A stretch of 64,000 bases of DNA from Lachnospiraceae bacterium (GCA_022791635.1 JAAVZL010000038.1:1-64000), one strand, 5' to 3'. Shown: positions 44,614-54,453, counted from the stretch's first letter. Notes: generated from the sequence alone by a model not told the origin. Numbers and translations are program-made.

Positions 44614-45754
44614 AAAAGAAACTTGTTGTGGATGCTCTGCGTGCATGTGCGCTTGTCCTGTACATGCAATTGATATGCAAAGTGATAATCAGGGTTTCTT
44701 ATATCCCAAAATAAAGGAAGAACTATGCATTCGCTGCGGAATATGTGAACACATATGTCCGTATAATGAAAACGAGCATTCTAGAATATCAGACTTACAG
44801 AAGGTATTTGCAGTAAAAAATAAAGATGAACTTACACGGATACACAGTTCATCCGGAGGTTTTTTTTATGAACTAGCACAAGATATTCTGCGGAAAAATG
44901 GCTTTGTATACGGTGCGGTATTTGATGAAGAGTTTAAAGTAGTTCATATGCGCGGAACCTCTAAAGAAGATATTTGTAAAATGCAGGGGGCTAAATATGT
45001 ACAAAGTGACTTAAATCATGTATTTGAAGCTGTTAAAAAGGATTTATTAGAGGATAAAACTGTCTTGTTTACAGGGTGTCCCTGCCAAGTAGACGGACTG
45101 ATACATTATTTGAAGAATTGTAAGCAAGAGAAATTAATAACTTGTGATTTAGTCTGTCACGGCGTGAATAGTCCCAAATTATGGAAGGATTATTTGACCC
45201 ATTTAAAAAAGGAAAAAGAAATTGTAAGTATTAGCTTTCGGGACAAATCTTTGGGATGGCGAAAGAGTAGTATGCATATTCAAATGGAACATAAAGATTA
45301 TCTGGAGAATGCCAATTACGATTGCTTTTATCAGGCCTTTTTTTCAGGAGTAGGTTTACGACCGTCTTGTTTTGCATGTAAATATGCAAATTTAAATCGT
45401 AAGTCAGATATCACTATGGGTGATTTTTGGGGAATTGAGCAGGTATATCCAGAATTAGATGATAATAAAGGAACATCATTAATTTTGCTAAATTCAGATA
45501 AAGGAAAAGAAGCTTTCTTAAATATAGAAAACTTTTTTAACAGGAAAGAAACAAGCGTTGAAAGATGTATGCAGCCTTCATTAGAGTTTCCAAGAAAAAA
45601 GCCGAAGCAATATGAGAGCTTTTGGAGGGATTATCTTTATTATAGGGGATATTTTTTTGTACAGAGAAAATATTTGAATGGGGGGATGAAAGGAATGACA
45701 AAAAGAAGCGTAAAAAAACTATTGATAAAGATGGGATTTTTGCAAGAGCCTTAG
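44600..45754 (+). CDS. Fe-S protein, coenzyme F420 hydrogenase/dehydrogenase beta-subunit family
   Basis: A 384-residue protein with two 4Fe-4S ferredoxin motifs near the N-terminus (CCGCSACMCACP and CIRCGICEHICP) followed by the FrhB-type domain (SSGGFFYELAQDIL, FTGCPCQVDGL, DLVCHGVNSP, FRDKSLGWR, SDITMGDFWG). The family is common beside pyruvyl transferases in polysaccharide loci. The redox reaction there is not established. GTG start 44600 follows GAGGAGAAAAG. Confidence 0.88.
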   Translation: MEESRKETCCGCSACMCACPVHAIDMQSDNQGFLYPKIKEELCIRCGICEHICPYNENEHSRISDLQKVFAVKNKDELTRIHSSSGGFFYELAQDILRKNGFVYGAVFDEEFKVVHMRGTSKEDICKMQGAKYVQSDLNHVFEAVKKDLLEDKTVLFTGCPCQVDGLIHYLKNCKQEKLITCDLVCHGVNSPKLWKDYLTHLKKEKEIVSISFRDKSLGWRKSSMHIQMEHKDYLENANYDCFYQAFFSGVGLRPSCFACKYANLNRKSDITMGDFWGIEQVYPELDDNKGTSLILLNSDKGKEAFLNIENFFNRKETSVERCMQPSLEFPRKKPKQYESFWRDYLYYRGYFFVQRKYLNGGMKGMTKRSVKKLLIKMGFLQEP

Positions 45755-45784
45755 TTATTGATTTTGACTGTGTTTGTAAGGCAA

Positions 45785-47026
45785 ATGAGTGGATTACTAA
45801 AAGGAGAATTAGATTATCCTGTTATGAAAAAAGACATCTATTCTATTTTGAATTTATGGTTTATATACATTGTATTTTATATATGCTTCAAACATTTATT
45901 TATGGAAGACACTTTTTTATACATCATAATGGATGTATTTTTTTTGATTTTATTTCTAAGAGCCGGGTATAAGAAAATAAAAATACCAATTAGAAGAGAA
46001 TGGGTGTTTCATTTCATATTGGTAATAAATATGTTATTTTCTACTTTATATACAATCAATTTTGGAAATGCATTTAAATTCTGCTTAGTTTATACAAATT
46101 TCCTGGTTATAGCTGTTTGGTTCTCGTTTTATGACGGATGGCAGCAAATATTTTATAAATGGTTAAAAATAGGATGCTTGTTTCATTTATCCTTTACTTA
46201 TTTTAGTGTGCTGTTTACTGATAAGGCATTCAAGCTCACAGAACATTTTCTTGACAGTGAAGCTCAAAAATTAACAATTAGGCTGGCGCAGGAATCGAAC
46301 TATTATGGAGGAATCGCAGGTCAAACAGGGACAAATGCATTCTTTTTTACGATGTTAATTGGTTTATTTGTTTCCGAATGGTGTGCTTCATACAAGACAA
46401 AGACAATCACAAAATTATTGCTGGGATGTTCTTGTATTGGATTAATACTAACAGGGAAAAAGGGATTAATGATTGCTTCTTTAATTTCAACCGTATTTGT
46501 CTGCTGTATAAGCAGGAATAAATTCAGTAAACGAGGGAAAATATGTTTTATCAGCTTTGCTTCTCTGGGGATGCTTATCTTTAGTAATATTTTTGGGGCA
46601 GAAATAAAAAAAATACTTTCACATTCTGTTCTTTCAAGATTAATTATTATGGAGGGAGTGTTATCAGCTATAGTTCAAAATCCAATTTTAGGAAATGGTA
46701 TAAACTCGATTGGTTATTTTACATATGATGCACATTTGGGTCATAATATATATTTGCAAATGTGGGCGGAACAAGGGATTATAGGATTTATCATATTGAT
46801 TATGGCATTAATATTTCCAATATTATGGACAGGTGCCAAAATTAGAAAGACATCAGAAGACATAGAAATGAACAATTTGAATTGTTATTTTTCGCTGTTT
46901 GTGCAAATTTTTATAATAATTTATGGATTTTCAGGAAATCCAATTTATGACTACAATATTGTAATAACATATTTTTTGGCGTTAGCAGCGGGATTTTCAA
47001 CAAAAAGGAGATGGAGTAACGCGTAG
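45785..47026 (+). CDS. O-antigen/capsule polymerase (Wzy-like)
   Basis: About 413 residues with some 10-12 membrane helices and no other domain. The pattern of an O-antigen ligase/polymerase is seen late: a large loop with VQNPILGNGINSIGYFTYDA and HNIYLQMWAEQGIIGF. It should join repeat units outside the membrane. The start is uncertain; ATG 45785 has only TAAGG upstream, and TTG 45758 or ATG 45824 are possible. Confidence 0.82.
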   Translation: MSGLLKGELDYPVMKKDIYSILNLWFIYIVFYICFKHLFMEDTFLYIIMDVFFLILFLRAGYKKIKIPIRREWVFHFILVINMLFSTLYTINFGNAFKFCLVYTNFLVIAVWFSFYDGWQQIFYKWLKIGCLFHLSFTYFSVLFTDKAFKLTEHFLDSEAQKLTIRLAQESNYYGGIAGQTGTNAFFFTMLIGLFVSEWCASYKTKTITKLLLGCSCIGLILTGKKGLMIASLISTVFVCCISRNKFSKRGKICFISFASLGMLIFSNIFGAEIKKILSHSVLSRLIIMEGVLSAIVQNPILGNGINSIGYFTYDAHLGHNIYLQMWAEQGIIGFIILIMALIFPILWTGAKIRKTSEDIEMNNLNCYFSLFVQIFIIIYGFSGNPIYDYNIVITYFLALAAGFSTKRRWSNA

Positions 47027-47112
47027 ATACATGATTAAGAACAAAAGACAGGAAACAGATGGTTGATTTTTTAAGAAAGCAATAAGGAATTTAACATTGA
47101 TGAGGAAAGAAA

Positions 47113-48426
47113 ATGAAAAATGAATTGTTAAATAAAATTAGGAAGAAAGAAATTTCGGTAGGAGTAGTAGGCTTAGGATATGTGGGATTGCCCTTGGCTG
47201 TAGAAAAAGCAAAAGCCGGATTCAAAACCATAGGCTTTGATGTACAGGAGGAAAAGGTAAAGCTTGTAAATGAAGGTCACAATTACATCGGAGACGTCGT
47301 GGACAGCGATTTAAAGAAATTGGTTGAAGCAGGCATGTTGACTGCGACAACCGATTTTTCTTTTGTAAAGGATGTTGATTTTATCGCTATCTGTGTTCCC
47401 ACGCCTTTGGACAGGCATCAGCAGCCGGATATCAGCTATGTAAAATCTTCTGTAGAGGCCATTTCTAAATTTTTAGTACAGGGAACGATCGTTGTACTGG
47501 AATCTACTACCTATCCAGGAACTACAGAGGAATTAGTGAAACCCATTCTGGAACAAGGCTCCGGTCTGAAGTGCGGGGAAGATTTCTATCTTGGCTTCTC
47601 TCCCGAGCGGGTGGATCCGGGCAATCTGATTTATAAAACGAAAAATACGCCCAAGGTAGTAGGCGGCATCGGAAAGGATGCCACTGAGGTGATCGCAGCC
47701 ATGTACCGGGCCGTATTGGAGGGGGATGTGGCAGAGGTATCTTCTCCGGCCATTGCCGAGATGGAAAAAATTTTGGAAAACACCTACCGGAATATCAACA
47801 TTGGCCTCATCAATGAACTGGCAATTCTCTGCGACCGTATGGGAATCAGTATCTGGGAGGTGATTGATGCCGCAAAGACAAAGCCCTACGGCTTTCAGGC
47901 CTTTTACCCGGGCCCGGGACTTGGAGGCCACTGCATTCCACTGGATCCCTACTATCTGACCTGGAAGGCCAGAGAATACGGCTTCCATACCTCCATGATT
48001 GAAAGCTCTATGATGGTCAACGATCGGATGCCGGAGTACTGTGTGGACCGGGCGGCCCGTATACTGAACCGCTTTGAAAGGTCATTGAAGGGCTCTCGGG
48101 TGCTGGTGGTGGGAGTGGCCTATAAGCAGGACATTGATGATTATCGGGAAAGCCCTGCACTTAAGGTTATTGAGATCCTAAAGGCTTCCGGCGCGGAAGT
48201 ATCCTATTACGACCCCTGGGTTCCCCAGTACAAGCATCATGGAGAAGTAACAAAGGGAATGACGGAGATTACACCAAAACAGGTGGCAGACTATGATCTG
48301 CTGATGATTACGGCTGCCCATTCCAATGTGGATTATGAGATGCTGCAAAAACATGCAAAGGCGATATTGGACACCAAGAATGCGATGAAAGCAGTAGCAG
48401 ACAGAGAGAACATTGAGGTTTTGTAA
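47113..48426 (+). CDS. wbpA: UDP-N-acetylhexosamine 6-dehydrogenase (WbpA-like)
   Basis: A 437-residue UDP-sugar dehydrogenase producing a uronic acid. It has an N-terminal NAD motif GVVGLGYVGLPLAVEKA, the central block ILENTYRNINIGLINELA and the catalytic cysteine in GPGLGGHCIPLDPYYLTWKA. Matches the class that oxidises UDP-GlcNAc or UDP-ManNAc. GC content rises again within this gene, at the right edge of the AT-rich block. AGGAAAG precedes the start. Confidence 0.9.
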   Translation: MKNELLNKIRKKEISVGVVGLGYVGLPLAVEKAKAGFKTIGFDVQEEKVKLVNEGHNYIGDVVDSDLKKLVEAGMLTATTDFSFVKDVDFIAICVPTPLDRHQQPDISYVKSSVEAISKFLVQGTIVVLESTTYPGTTEELVKPILEQGSGLKCGEDFYLGFSPERVDPGNLIYKTKNTPKVVGGIGKDATEVIAAMYRAVLEGDVAEVSSPAIAEMEKILENTYRNINIGLINELAILCDRMGISIWEVIDAAKTKPYGFQAFYPGPGLGGHCIPLDPYYLTWKAREYGFHTSMIESSMMVNDRMPEYCVDRAARILNRFERSLKGSRVLVVGVAYKQDIDDYRESPALKVIEILKASGAEVSYYDPWVPQYKHHGEVTKGMTEITPKQVADYDLLMITAAHSNVDYEMLQKHAKAILDTKNAMKAVADRENIEVL

Positions 48427-48438
48427 AAGGGGATACAG

Positions 48439-49536
48439 ATGAAGGTAGTAACCATTGTAGGTGCCAGGCCGCAGTTTATCAAGGCAGCTGTGGTATCGCA
48501 TATACTCAGAAAAAAGCACACCGAGATCCTGGTGCATACCGGCCAGCATTATGACTATAACATGTCACAGCAGTTCTTTGAGGAGCTTGCCATTCCGGAA
48601 GCAGATTATAATCTGGGAATCAGCGGAGGGACCCACGGAAAGATGACTGGCCGGATGTTGATGGCAATCGAAGAGGTACTGCAAAAAGAACAGCCGGACT
48701 GGCTTTTAGTTTACGGAGATACCAATTCCACTCTGGCGGGAGGGCTGGCAGCGGCAAAGCTCCATATACCCGTCTGCCATGTAGAGGCAGGAGCCAGAAC
48801 CTACAGCCGAACCAACCCGGAGGAGCTGAACCGGATCTGCACCGATCACATAGCAGCTCTGCTTCTGGCAAGCACCCAGAGCGGAATGGACTGTATGGAA
48901 AAGGAGGGGCTGTCTGAACGGGCGGCTCTGGTAGGGGATCCCATGTATGATGCATTTCTGGAATACAGCGGTCGGACGGAACTAACAGACATTCGGCTTG
49001 CTTTGCTGGAAGGCACCTTGGCTTGCGTACCGGACAAGTATTATTACCTGACCTGCCACAGAGAGGAAAATACCAGGAATGATCGGACACTACTTGAAAT
49101 TTTCCGGGCTATGGAACAGCTGGACGCTCCGGTGCTCTATCCGGTTCATCCAAGAAACAAGGAGCGAGCTCTGCGGATAAAGCAGGAGCAGGCGTTTCAT
49201 AATTTGATTCTTACGGAACCAGTGGGATACTTGGAAAGCATTTGCCTGGTAAATCATGCGGAAAAAATCGTGACAGATTCAGGAGGGCTTCAGCGGGAAG
49301 CCTTTTTTGCGGAAAAAAAGTGCATCACCATTCTGGACTTTGTCTGTTGGCCAGAAACTATGGTAGAGGGAAGAAATCAGCTGGCAAAGCCGGTGGCAGA
49401 GGATATTTTGGATAAACTTGGACAGCCCCAGAGGGTCGTAGAGACTTATCATCCTTTTGGGGACGGGCATTCCGCAGAAAAGATTGTCAAAGCTATGGAA
49501 GTTTATCAAACCAAACGGGGGAGTGAAGGATTATGA
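48439..49536 (+). CDS. wbpI: UDP-N-acetylglucosamine 2-epimerase family (WbpI-like)
   Basis: A 365-residue non-hydrolysing 2-epimerase. Motifs are VTIVGARPQFIKAA, HTGQHYDYNMSQQFF, VYGDTNSTLAG, HVEAGART and TDSGGLQREAFF. With the neighbouring genes it most likely converts UDP-GlcNAc(3NAc)A to UDP-ManNAc(3NAc)A, the last WbpA-E-D-I step. ATGA overlap with the next gene. Confidence 0.9.
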   Translation: MKVVTIVGARPQFIKAAVVSHILRKKHTEILVHTGQHYDYNMSQQFFEELAIPEADYNLGISGGTHGKMTGRMLMAIEEVLQKEQPDWLLVYGDTNSTLAGGLAAAKLHIPVCHVEAGARTYSRTNPEELNRICTDHIAALLLASTQSGMDCMEKEGLSERAALVGDPMYDAFLEYSGRTELTDIRLALLEGTLACVPDKYYYLTCHREENTRNDRTLLEIFRAMEQLDAPVLYPVHPRNKERALRIKQEQAFHNLILTEPVGYLESICLVNHAEKIVTDSGGLQREAFFAEKKCITILDFVCWPETMVEGRNQLAKPVAEDILDKLGQPQRVVETYHPFGDGHSAEKIVKAMEVYQTKRGSEGL

Positions 49537-50606
49537 GATATGCATTGATCGGCTGCGGCCGTATTGCCACAAACCATGTGAAGGCAGCGCTCAACAATGG
49601 GCTTGAGTTTGTGGCTGCCTGTGATGTGGAAGAAACACAGATTACAAAGCTGCTTGCAAAGCATGGGCTGGAGGAAGATCCTTCTATTCGGCATTATACT
49701 GATTATAAAAAAATGATAGCTGAAAATAAGCTGGATCTGATAGCAATTGCAACGGAGAGCGGCATGCACGCAGAGATTGCCCTGTACTGTATCGATCATG
49801 GGATTCACTGCATTATAGAAAAGCCCATAGCCATGAGCATCCAGGATGCAGACGAGATTGTAAGGCGTTCTCGTAAGAAGGGTGTAAAGGTTTCTGCCTG
49901 TCATCAGAACCGCTTTAATGTGGCAGTGCAGGAAATGCGCAAAGCCCTTGAGTCGGGGAGATTTGGAAGACTGTCCCACGGTTCCGTTCATGTGCGTTGG
50001 AATCGAAACGAGGAGTATTATACCCAGGCTCCCTGGAGAGGGAAGTGGGCTTTAGACGGAGGAGCCCTGATGAATCAGTGCATTCACGGGATTGATCTGC
50101 TCCGTTGGATGTTGGGGGATGAGGCAGAAGAGGTCTACGGTCAGACACGCCGGCAGTTCCACGACTATCTGGAGGCTGAGGATATTGGAATGGCAGTGGT
50201 AAGGTTTAAAAACGGAGCCATTGCCACCATTGAGGGAACCACCAATGTGTATCCTCAGAATCTGGAGGAAACACTTTATCTTTTTGGAGAAAAGGGAACG
50301 GTGAAGCTGGGAGGGACCTCCACCAATAACATCGATGTCTGGCAGTTTGCAGATGAGACAGAGGCAGACAGTAGGAATAAAGGACTTGAAGAAGCCACCA
50401 GCAATGTATACGGAAACGGGCACACCAGCCTGTATGCAGATATGATGGATGCTATAGAGAAGGATGGAACACCCTATGTAGATGCAGTGGCAGGGAGAAA
50501 TGCGCTGGAGCTTGTTCTGGCAGTCTATAAGAGCCAGAAGGAAGGAAAGCCGGTGAAGCTCCCCTTAAAGGAATTCGCTTCTACAGAAATGACAGGAGAA
50601 TTCTGA
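49533..50606 (+). CDS. wbpB: Gfo/Idh/MocA oxidoreductase (WbpB-like)
   Basis: A 357-residue NAD-dependent dehydrogenase: [20 protein letters not shown], the [12 protein letters not shown] motif, and [20 protein letters not shown]. In the WbpB-E pair it oxidises the 3-hydroxyl of UDP-GlcNAcA before transamination. It is coupled on both sides (ATGA, then TGATG). Confidence 0.9.
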   Translation: MRYALIGCGRIATNHVKAALNNGLEFVAACDVEETQITKLLAKHGLEEDPSIRHYTDYKKMIAENKLDLIAIATESGMHAEIALYCIDHGIHCIIEKPIAMSIQDADEIVRRSRKKGVKVSACHQNRFNVAVQEMRKALESGRFGRLSHGSVHVRWNRNEEYYTQAPWRGKWALDGGALMNQCIHGIDLLRWMLGDEAEEVYGQTRRQFHDYLEAEDIGMAVVRFKNGAIATIEGTTNVYPQNLEETLYLFGEKGTVKLGGTSTNNIDVWQFADETEADSRNKGLEEATSNVYGNGHTSLYADMMDAIEKDGTPYVDAVAGRNALELVLAVYKSQKEGKPVKLPLKEFASTEMTGEF

Positions 50607-51097
50607 TGGGATATTTTGTGCATGAAAGCAGCTATATTGACGAAGATGTTGTAATTGGAGAGGGGACGAAGATTTGGCATTTCTGCCATATCCAAAAGGG
50701 AGCAAGAATCGGGAAAAACTGTACGCTTGGGCAGAATGTAAATGTATCCAATCAAGTGATCGTAGGAAACGGCTGTAAAATACAGAACAATGTATCCCTC
50801 TATGAGGGAGTGGAGCTTGAGGACGACGTGTTCTGCGGGCCTTCCTGTGTATTTACCAATGATCTGACTCCAAGGGCAAGATATCCAAAAGGCGCTTCCG
50901 GTTATAAAAGGACCCTGATAAAAGAAGGAGCAAGTATCGGGGCCAATGCAACCATCGTGTGTGGTCATACCATTGGAAGGTGTGCCATGGTAGCGGCGGG
51001 GGCCGTAGTGACGAAGGATGTGCCGGATTATGCACTGGTGGCAGGGGTTCCGGCAAAAGTGGTTGGAACTGTGAATGAAATGGGGAAAGTCCTTTAA
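50606..51097 (+). CDS. wbpD: N-acetyltransferase, left-handed beta-helix (WbpD-like)
   Basis: A 163-residue hexapeptide-repeat protein ([48 protein letters not shown], and [20 protein letters not shown]). WbpD transfers acetyl from acetyl-CoA to the 3-amino group of UDP-GlcNAc(3N)A. The start overlaps the wbpB stop (TGATG). Confidence 0.9.
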   Translation: MGYFVHESSYIDEDVVIGEGTKIWHFCHIQKGARIGKNCTLGQNVNVSNQVIVGNGCKIQNNVSLYEGVELEDDVFCGPSCVFTNDLTPRARYPKGASGYKRTLIKEGASIGANATIVCGHTIGRCAMVAAGAVVTKDVPDYALVAGVPAKVVGTVNEMGKVL

Positions 51098-51169
51098 ATG
51101 CAGTTTTATATTTGAGAGGAAGAACTTTGAAGGTGCATGAAACAGACAATTAGGATAGGAGAAAAAATA

Positions 51170-52303
51170 ATGCAATTTCGAGATTTGCAAAAGCAGTATC
51201 AAATTCTGAAGCCAGAGATAGATAATGCAATTCAGGAGGTTTTAACTACTGCAAATTTTATTTCCGGACAGCAAGTAGTAGAATTAGAAGAACAGTTAGC
51301 GAAGTATGTAGGCGTAAAACATTGTATTACCTGTGCAAATGGCACCGATGCTTTGACATTAGCTCTTATGGTATGGAACATAGGCAAAGGAGATGCAGTT
51401 TTTGTCCCGGATTTTACATTTTTTGCATCAGGTGAAACTCCTGCCTATGAAGGAGCTACTCCCGTTTTTGTGGATGTGGAGAAAGATACCTTCAATATAT
51501 CACCAGTCTCATTGGAGCAGGCAATCGTGAAAGTAAAAGAAGAAGGGACATTGATACCGCGGGCTATTGTAGCGGTAGATCTTTTCGGGCAGCCGGCGAA
51601 TTATCCCAAAATCCGGGAAATTGCGGATAAATATGGGCTGCTCATTTTGGAAGACGGAGCTCAGGGATTTGGGGGACAGATTGGTTCACAGAAGGCCTGC
51701 AGCTTTGGGGATATTTCCACGACTTCATTTTTCCCTGCCAAACCGTTGGGGTGTTACGGAGACGGTGGAGCGATATTTACCGACAATGAGGAATGGGCAG
51801 AACTGTTGAGATCTTATAGGGTTCACGGAAAAGGAATGGATAAGTATGATAATGTGCGTATTGGCATAAATTCCCGTCTGGATACGATGCAGGCAGCAGT
51901 TTTGAAAGTGAAATTAAAAGCATTTCAAGCGTATGAGCTTACAGATGTAAATAGGGCAGCTGCTAAATATACAGAACTATTGAGCAATATAGATACAAAA
52001 TTTGCGCTGCCAATCATAGCCGAGGGGTATTATTCATCTTGGGCACAGTATGCGATTCTATTGCCGAAAGATACTGATAGGAATGCCGTACAGACACACA
52101 TGAAAACGGCTGGCATTCCGACAATGGTTTATTATCCAAAACCGATGCATAGACAAGGAGCATTTGAGGGAATGGATGGTGCAGTAACTGATTGCCCGGT
52201 TACGGAGGAATTGTGTAAAAAAGTACTGTGTTTGCCGATACATCCCTATTTAACAGAAGAAGATTGTAAAGCAGTCGTGACTGCCTTAGAGGCGGCATCA
52301 TAG
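51170..52303 (+). CDS. wbpE: PLP-dependent sugar aminotransferase (WbpE-like, DegT/DnrJ/EryC1)
   Basis: A 377-residue aminotransferase. The cofactor pocket reads CANGTDALTLAL, EDGAQGFGG and the Schiff-base lysine in SFFPAKPLGCYGDGG. The arginine-rich INSRLDTMQAAVL follows. Installs the 3-amino group on the WbpB product. ATG 51170 is preferred, with TAGGAG upstream and the family start MQFRDLQKQY; an upstream ATG at 51137 is possible. It is the last recognisable polysaccharide gene. Confidence 0.92.
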   Translation: MQFRDLQKQYQILKPEIDNAIQEVLTTANFISGQQVVELEEQLAKYVGVKHCITCANGTDALTLALMVWNIGKGDAVFVPDFTFFASGETPAYEGATPVFVDVEKDTFNISPVSLEQAIVKVKEEGTLIPRAIVAVDLFGQPANYPKIREIADKYGLLILEDGAQGFGGQIGSQKACSFGDISTTSFFPAKPLGCYGDGGAIFTDNEEWAELLRSYRVHGKGMDKYDNVRIGINSRLDTMQAAVLKVKLKAFQAYELTDVNRAAAKYTELLSNIDTKFALPIIAEGYYSSWAQYAILLPKDTDRNAVQTHMKTAGIPTMVYYPKPMHRQGAFEGMDGAVTDCPVTEELCKKVLCLPIHPYLTEEDCKAVVTALEAAS

Positions 52304-52386
52304 AAACATAATATACTCCTTTTTCCGACAGCCTCAATCTTTCAGAAGAAAATGAAAGGTATGGATATTTTGAAAGGGGATTAGTA

Positions 52387-52473
52387 ATGAAAAAAGGAGA
52401 CAGAAAAAGGACAGTGTTTATATGTCTGATGATTTCGCTTTGCTTAAATTTGATTCTAATTTGTATGATTTGA
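52387..52473 (+). CDS. Possible 28-residue membrane peptide
   Basis: A tiny frame opening with MKKGDRKR and then a hydrophobic stretch (VFICLMISLCLNLILICMI). AAGGGG lies nine bases upstream. No family is recognised. The flanking gene-free stretch 52304-52836 otherwise holds the transposase relic and AT-rich sequence. Confidence 0.3.
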   Translation: MKKGDRKRTVFICLMISLCLNLILICMI

Positions 52474-52582
52474 TTGATACCAGATAAGGATGAAAAGAAC
52501 GTGTGAAAAAAAGTCTGTAAATGCAGATCTTTTATGATAATAATGGGGCGAAAGGTTTTAAAATAAGTTTTTTGTCCTTGCT

Positions 52583-52699
52583 TTATATATATAGTATATA
52601 AGCTGCAAGCCTTCGGATTACACCGTTGTCCCTGACGGAATAATGGATCGCATCTATGTATAGGATGGGGTATACTTCATTTAATGGCCGGTTCTGCCA
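52583..52699 (-). pseudogene. IS256-family transposase fragment
   Basis: Read on the minus strand this gives about 36 recognisable residues: WQNRPLNEVYPILYIDAIHY followed by SVRDNGVIRRLAAY, then a stop. This is the catalytic-core region of mutator/IS256-type transposases around the first DDE aspartate (YIDAIHY). The rest of the gene is missing on both sides. It is a relic of an insertion sequence at the border between the polysaccharide locus and the accessory region. Confidence 0.8.
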
Positions 52700-52836
52700 G
52701 TCTTTACAGAAAAAACTGGTTTACAAAAAGTACTGAGAATCCCTTTGCATCTCTTTCAAGATCTGTTAAAATAAGCCTAAATGATGAAATGCATCAGCAG
52801 ATTCATAACAGAAGGTATAATTGCGGGGTGTGGCCA

Positions 52837-54453
52837 ATGTTTTTAAACAGTATTTTGCCATATGAAAAATACCGTATGGTTGCTACAGAGCTCTATTTTG
52901 TAGATAAAACAGACCTATTAGAGGAGCTTTTTCCTGCCCTTGGAAAGGAAAAGCGATATTTTTGTATTACAAGGCCAAGACGGTTTGGTAAAACGGTTAT
53001 GGCTAATATGGTTGCCGCTTATTTTGGAAATGCGGCGGACAGCCATGAAATATTTGATACGTTAAAGATTTCGGCATCGGTTGATTATGAAAAGCATCTC
53101 AATCAGCATCATGTGATCTATATTGACTTCAGTGAGGTGCCCAGGGATTGTAACAATTATAGACAATATATAGCACGGATACAGGAGGGGCTCTATCGGG
53201 ATCTGGCGGGCGCTTACCCGGAATTAAAGCTGGATGGGCAAAAAGGAATCTGGGACAGCCTGACAGACATTTTTGAGCAGAAAAAGCAAAGATTTATTTT
53301 TGTTTTTGACGAGTGGGACGCTGTATTTCATATGCCTTTTATTGCCAGAGAGGATCAGGAGCAGTATTTGCTGTTTTTAAAGTCTCTGTTAAAAAGTAAA
53401 ATATACGTGGAGTTGGTTTACATGACCGGAATTCTTCCGATTGTGAAATATTCCGGCGGTTCCGAGCTGAATATGTTTGCTGAGTATAATATGGCAACAA
53501 GGGAAAGGTTCAGCGGATATTTTGGCTTTTCGGACAAAGAGGTGGATAATCTTTTTCAGATTTATTTGGATGCCGAAAAGAATCCGAGAATTAGCAGAGA
53601 GGATTTAGCTCTCTGGTATGACGGATATCATACGGCAGGAGGGGAAAGACTCTACAATCCAAGGTCCGTAGTCTATGCATTGACGGATAATCAGCTTGGA
53701 AACTATTGGACTGGGTCCGGTCCCTATGATGAAATTTTTTATTATATAAAGGATCACATAGAGGAGCTAAGAGATGATCTGGCTCTGATGATTTCCGGCG
53801 AGCGGGTGGAGGCGAAGCTGCAGGAATATGCTGTGACGGCAGAGAGATTCCATACTAGGGATCAGATTTATTCTGCCATGGTGGTTTACGGGCTTTTGAC
53901 CTATGAGGATGGCAGGGTATTTATTCCCAATAAGGAAATGATGGATAAATACGATGAGCTGTTGCTTTCCAATGAAAATCTGGGTTATGTAAATAGACTG
54001 GCAAAGGAATCCCGAAGAATGCTGAAGGCTACGCTTGCAGGGGACACCGAGACTATGGCAGAGATTTTGAAATATGCCCATGACACAGAGGCGCCCCTCC
54101 TTTCCTATAACAGCGAAGCAGAACTGTCTGCAGTAGTGAACCTTGTTTACCTGGCTGCCCGTGACAGATATCGTGTGGAGCGGGAAGATAAGGCAGGAGA
54201 GGGATATGTGGATTTCATTTTTTATCCGGATTGTAAGAGTGATGACGGATTGATTCTGGAGCTGAAAATAGACAGTACGCCGGAGGAAGCGATTCGTCAG
54301 ATTAAGGATAAAAATTACCTTCTCCGATTTAGGGGAAAGCTTGGTGAGGCGCCCAAATATACGGGAAGGATTCTCCTGGTAGGAATCAGCTATCAGAAAA
54401 AGACAAAAAAGCATAGCTGCAGGGTAGAAGCAATTGAAAGGAAGGCGACTTAA
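52837..54453 (+). CDS. AAA-ATPase-like / PD-(D/E)XK (DUF1703) protein, paralog 1
   Basis: About 538 residues. The N-terminal ATPase-like domain has a family opening (YEKYRMVATELYFVDKT), a Walker A-type RPRRFGKTVMA and Walker B FVFDEWDA. The C-terminal PDDEXK_9 domain keeps the nuclease residues in GEGYVDFIFYP and LILELKI, then AIRQIKDKNYL. The cellular function of this family is not known; it is heavily expanded in gut anaerobes. It is the most divergent of the four paralogs here. The start is uncertain, since the frame is open back to 52684 across the transposase relic and no strong ribosome site is visible. Confidence 0.83.
   Translation: MFLNSILPYEKYRMVATELYFVDKTDLLEELFPALGKEKRYFCITRPRRFGKTVMANMVAAYFGNAADSHEIFDTLKISASVDYEKHLNQHHVIYIDFSEVPRDCNNYRQYIARIQEGLYRDLAGAYPELKLDGQKGIWDSLTDIFEQKKQRFIFVFDEWDAVFHMPFIAREDQEQYLLFLKSLLKSKIYVELVYMTGILPIVKYSGGSELNMFAEYNMATRERFSGYFGFSDKEVDNLFQIYLDAEKNPRISREDLALWYDGYHTAGGERLYNPRSVVYALTDNQLGNYWTGSGPYDEIFYYIKDHIEELRDDLALMISGERVEAKLQEYAVTAERFHTRDQIYSAMVVYGLLTYEDGRVFIPNKEMMDKYDELLLSNENLGYVNRLAKESRRMLKATLAGDTETMAEILKYAHDTEAPLLSYNSEAELSAVVNLVYLAARDRYRVEREDKAGEGYVDFIFYPDCKSDDGLILELKIDSTPEEAIRQIKDKNYLLRFRGKLGEAPKYTGRILLVGISYQKKTKKHSCRVEAIERKAT

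Noticed and set aside
52572..52600. Promoter TTGTCC-17-TATATA
   Set aside because: It lies inside decayed transposase sequence and the TA-rich run gives many chance -10 matches.
52684..52836. N-terminal 51-residue extension of paralog 1
   Set aside because: It overlaps the antisense of the transposase relic and the family normally starts near the YFVDKT block.
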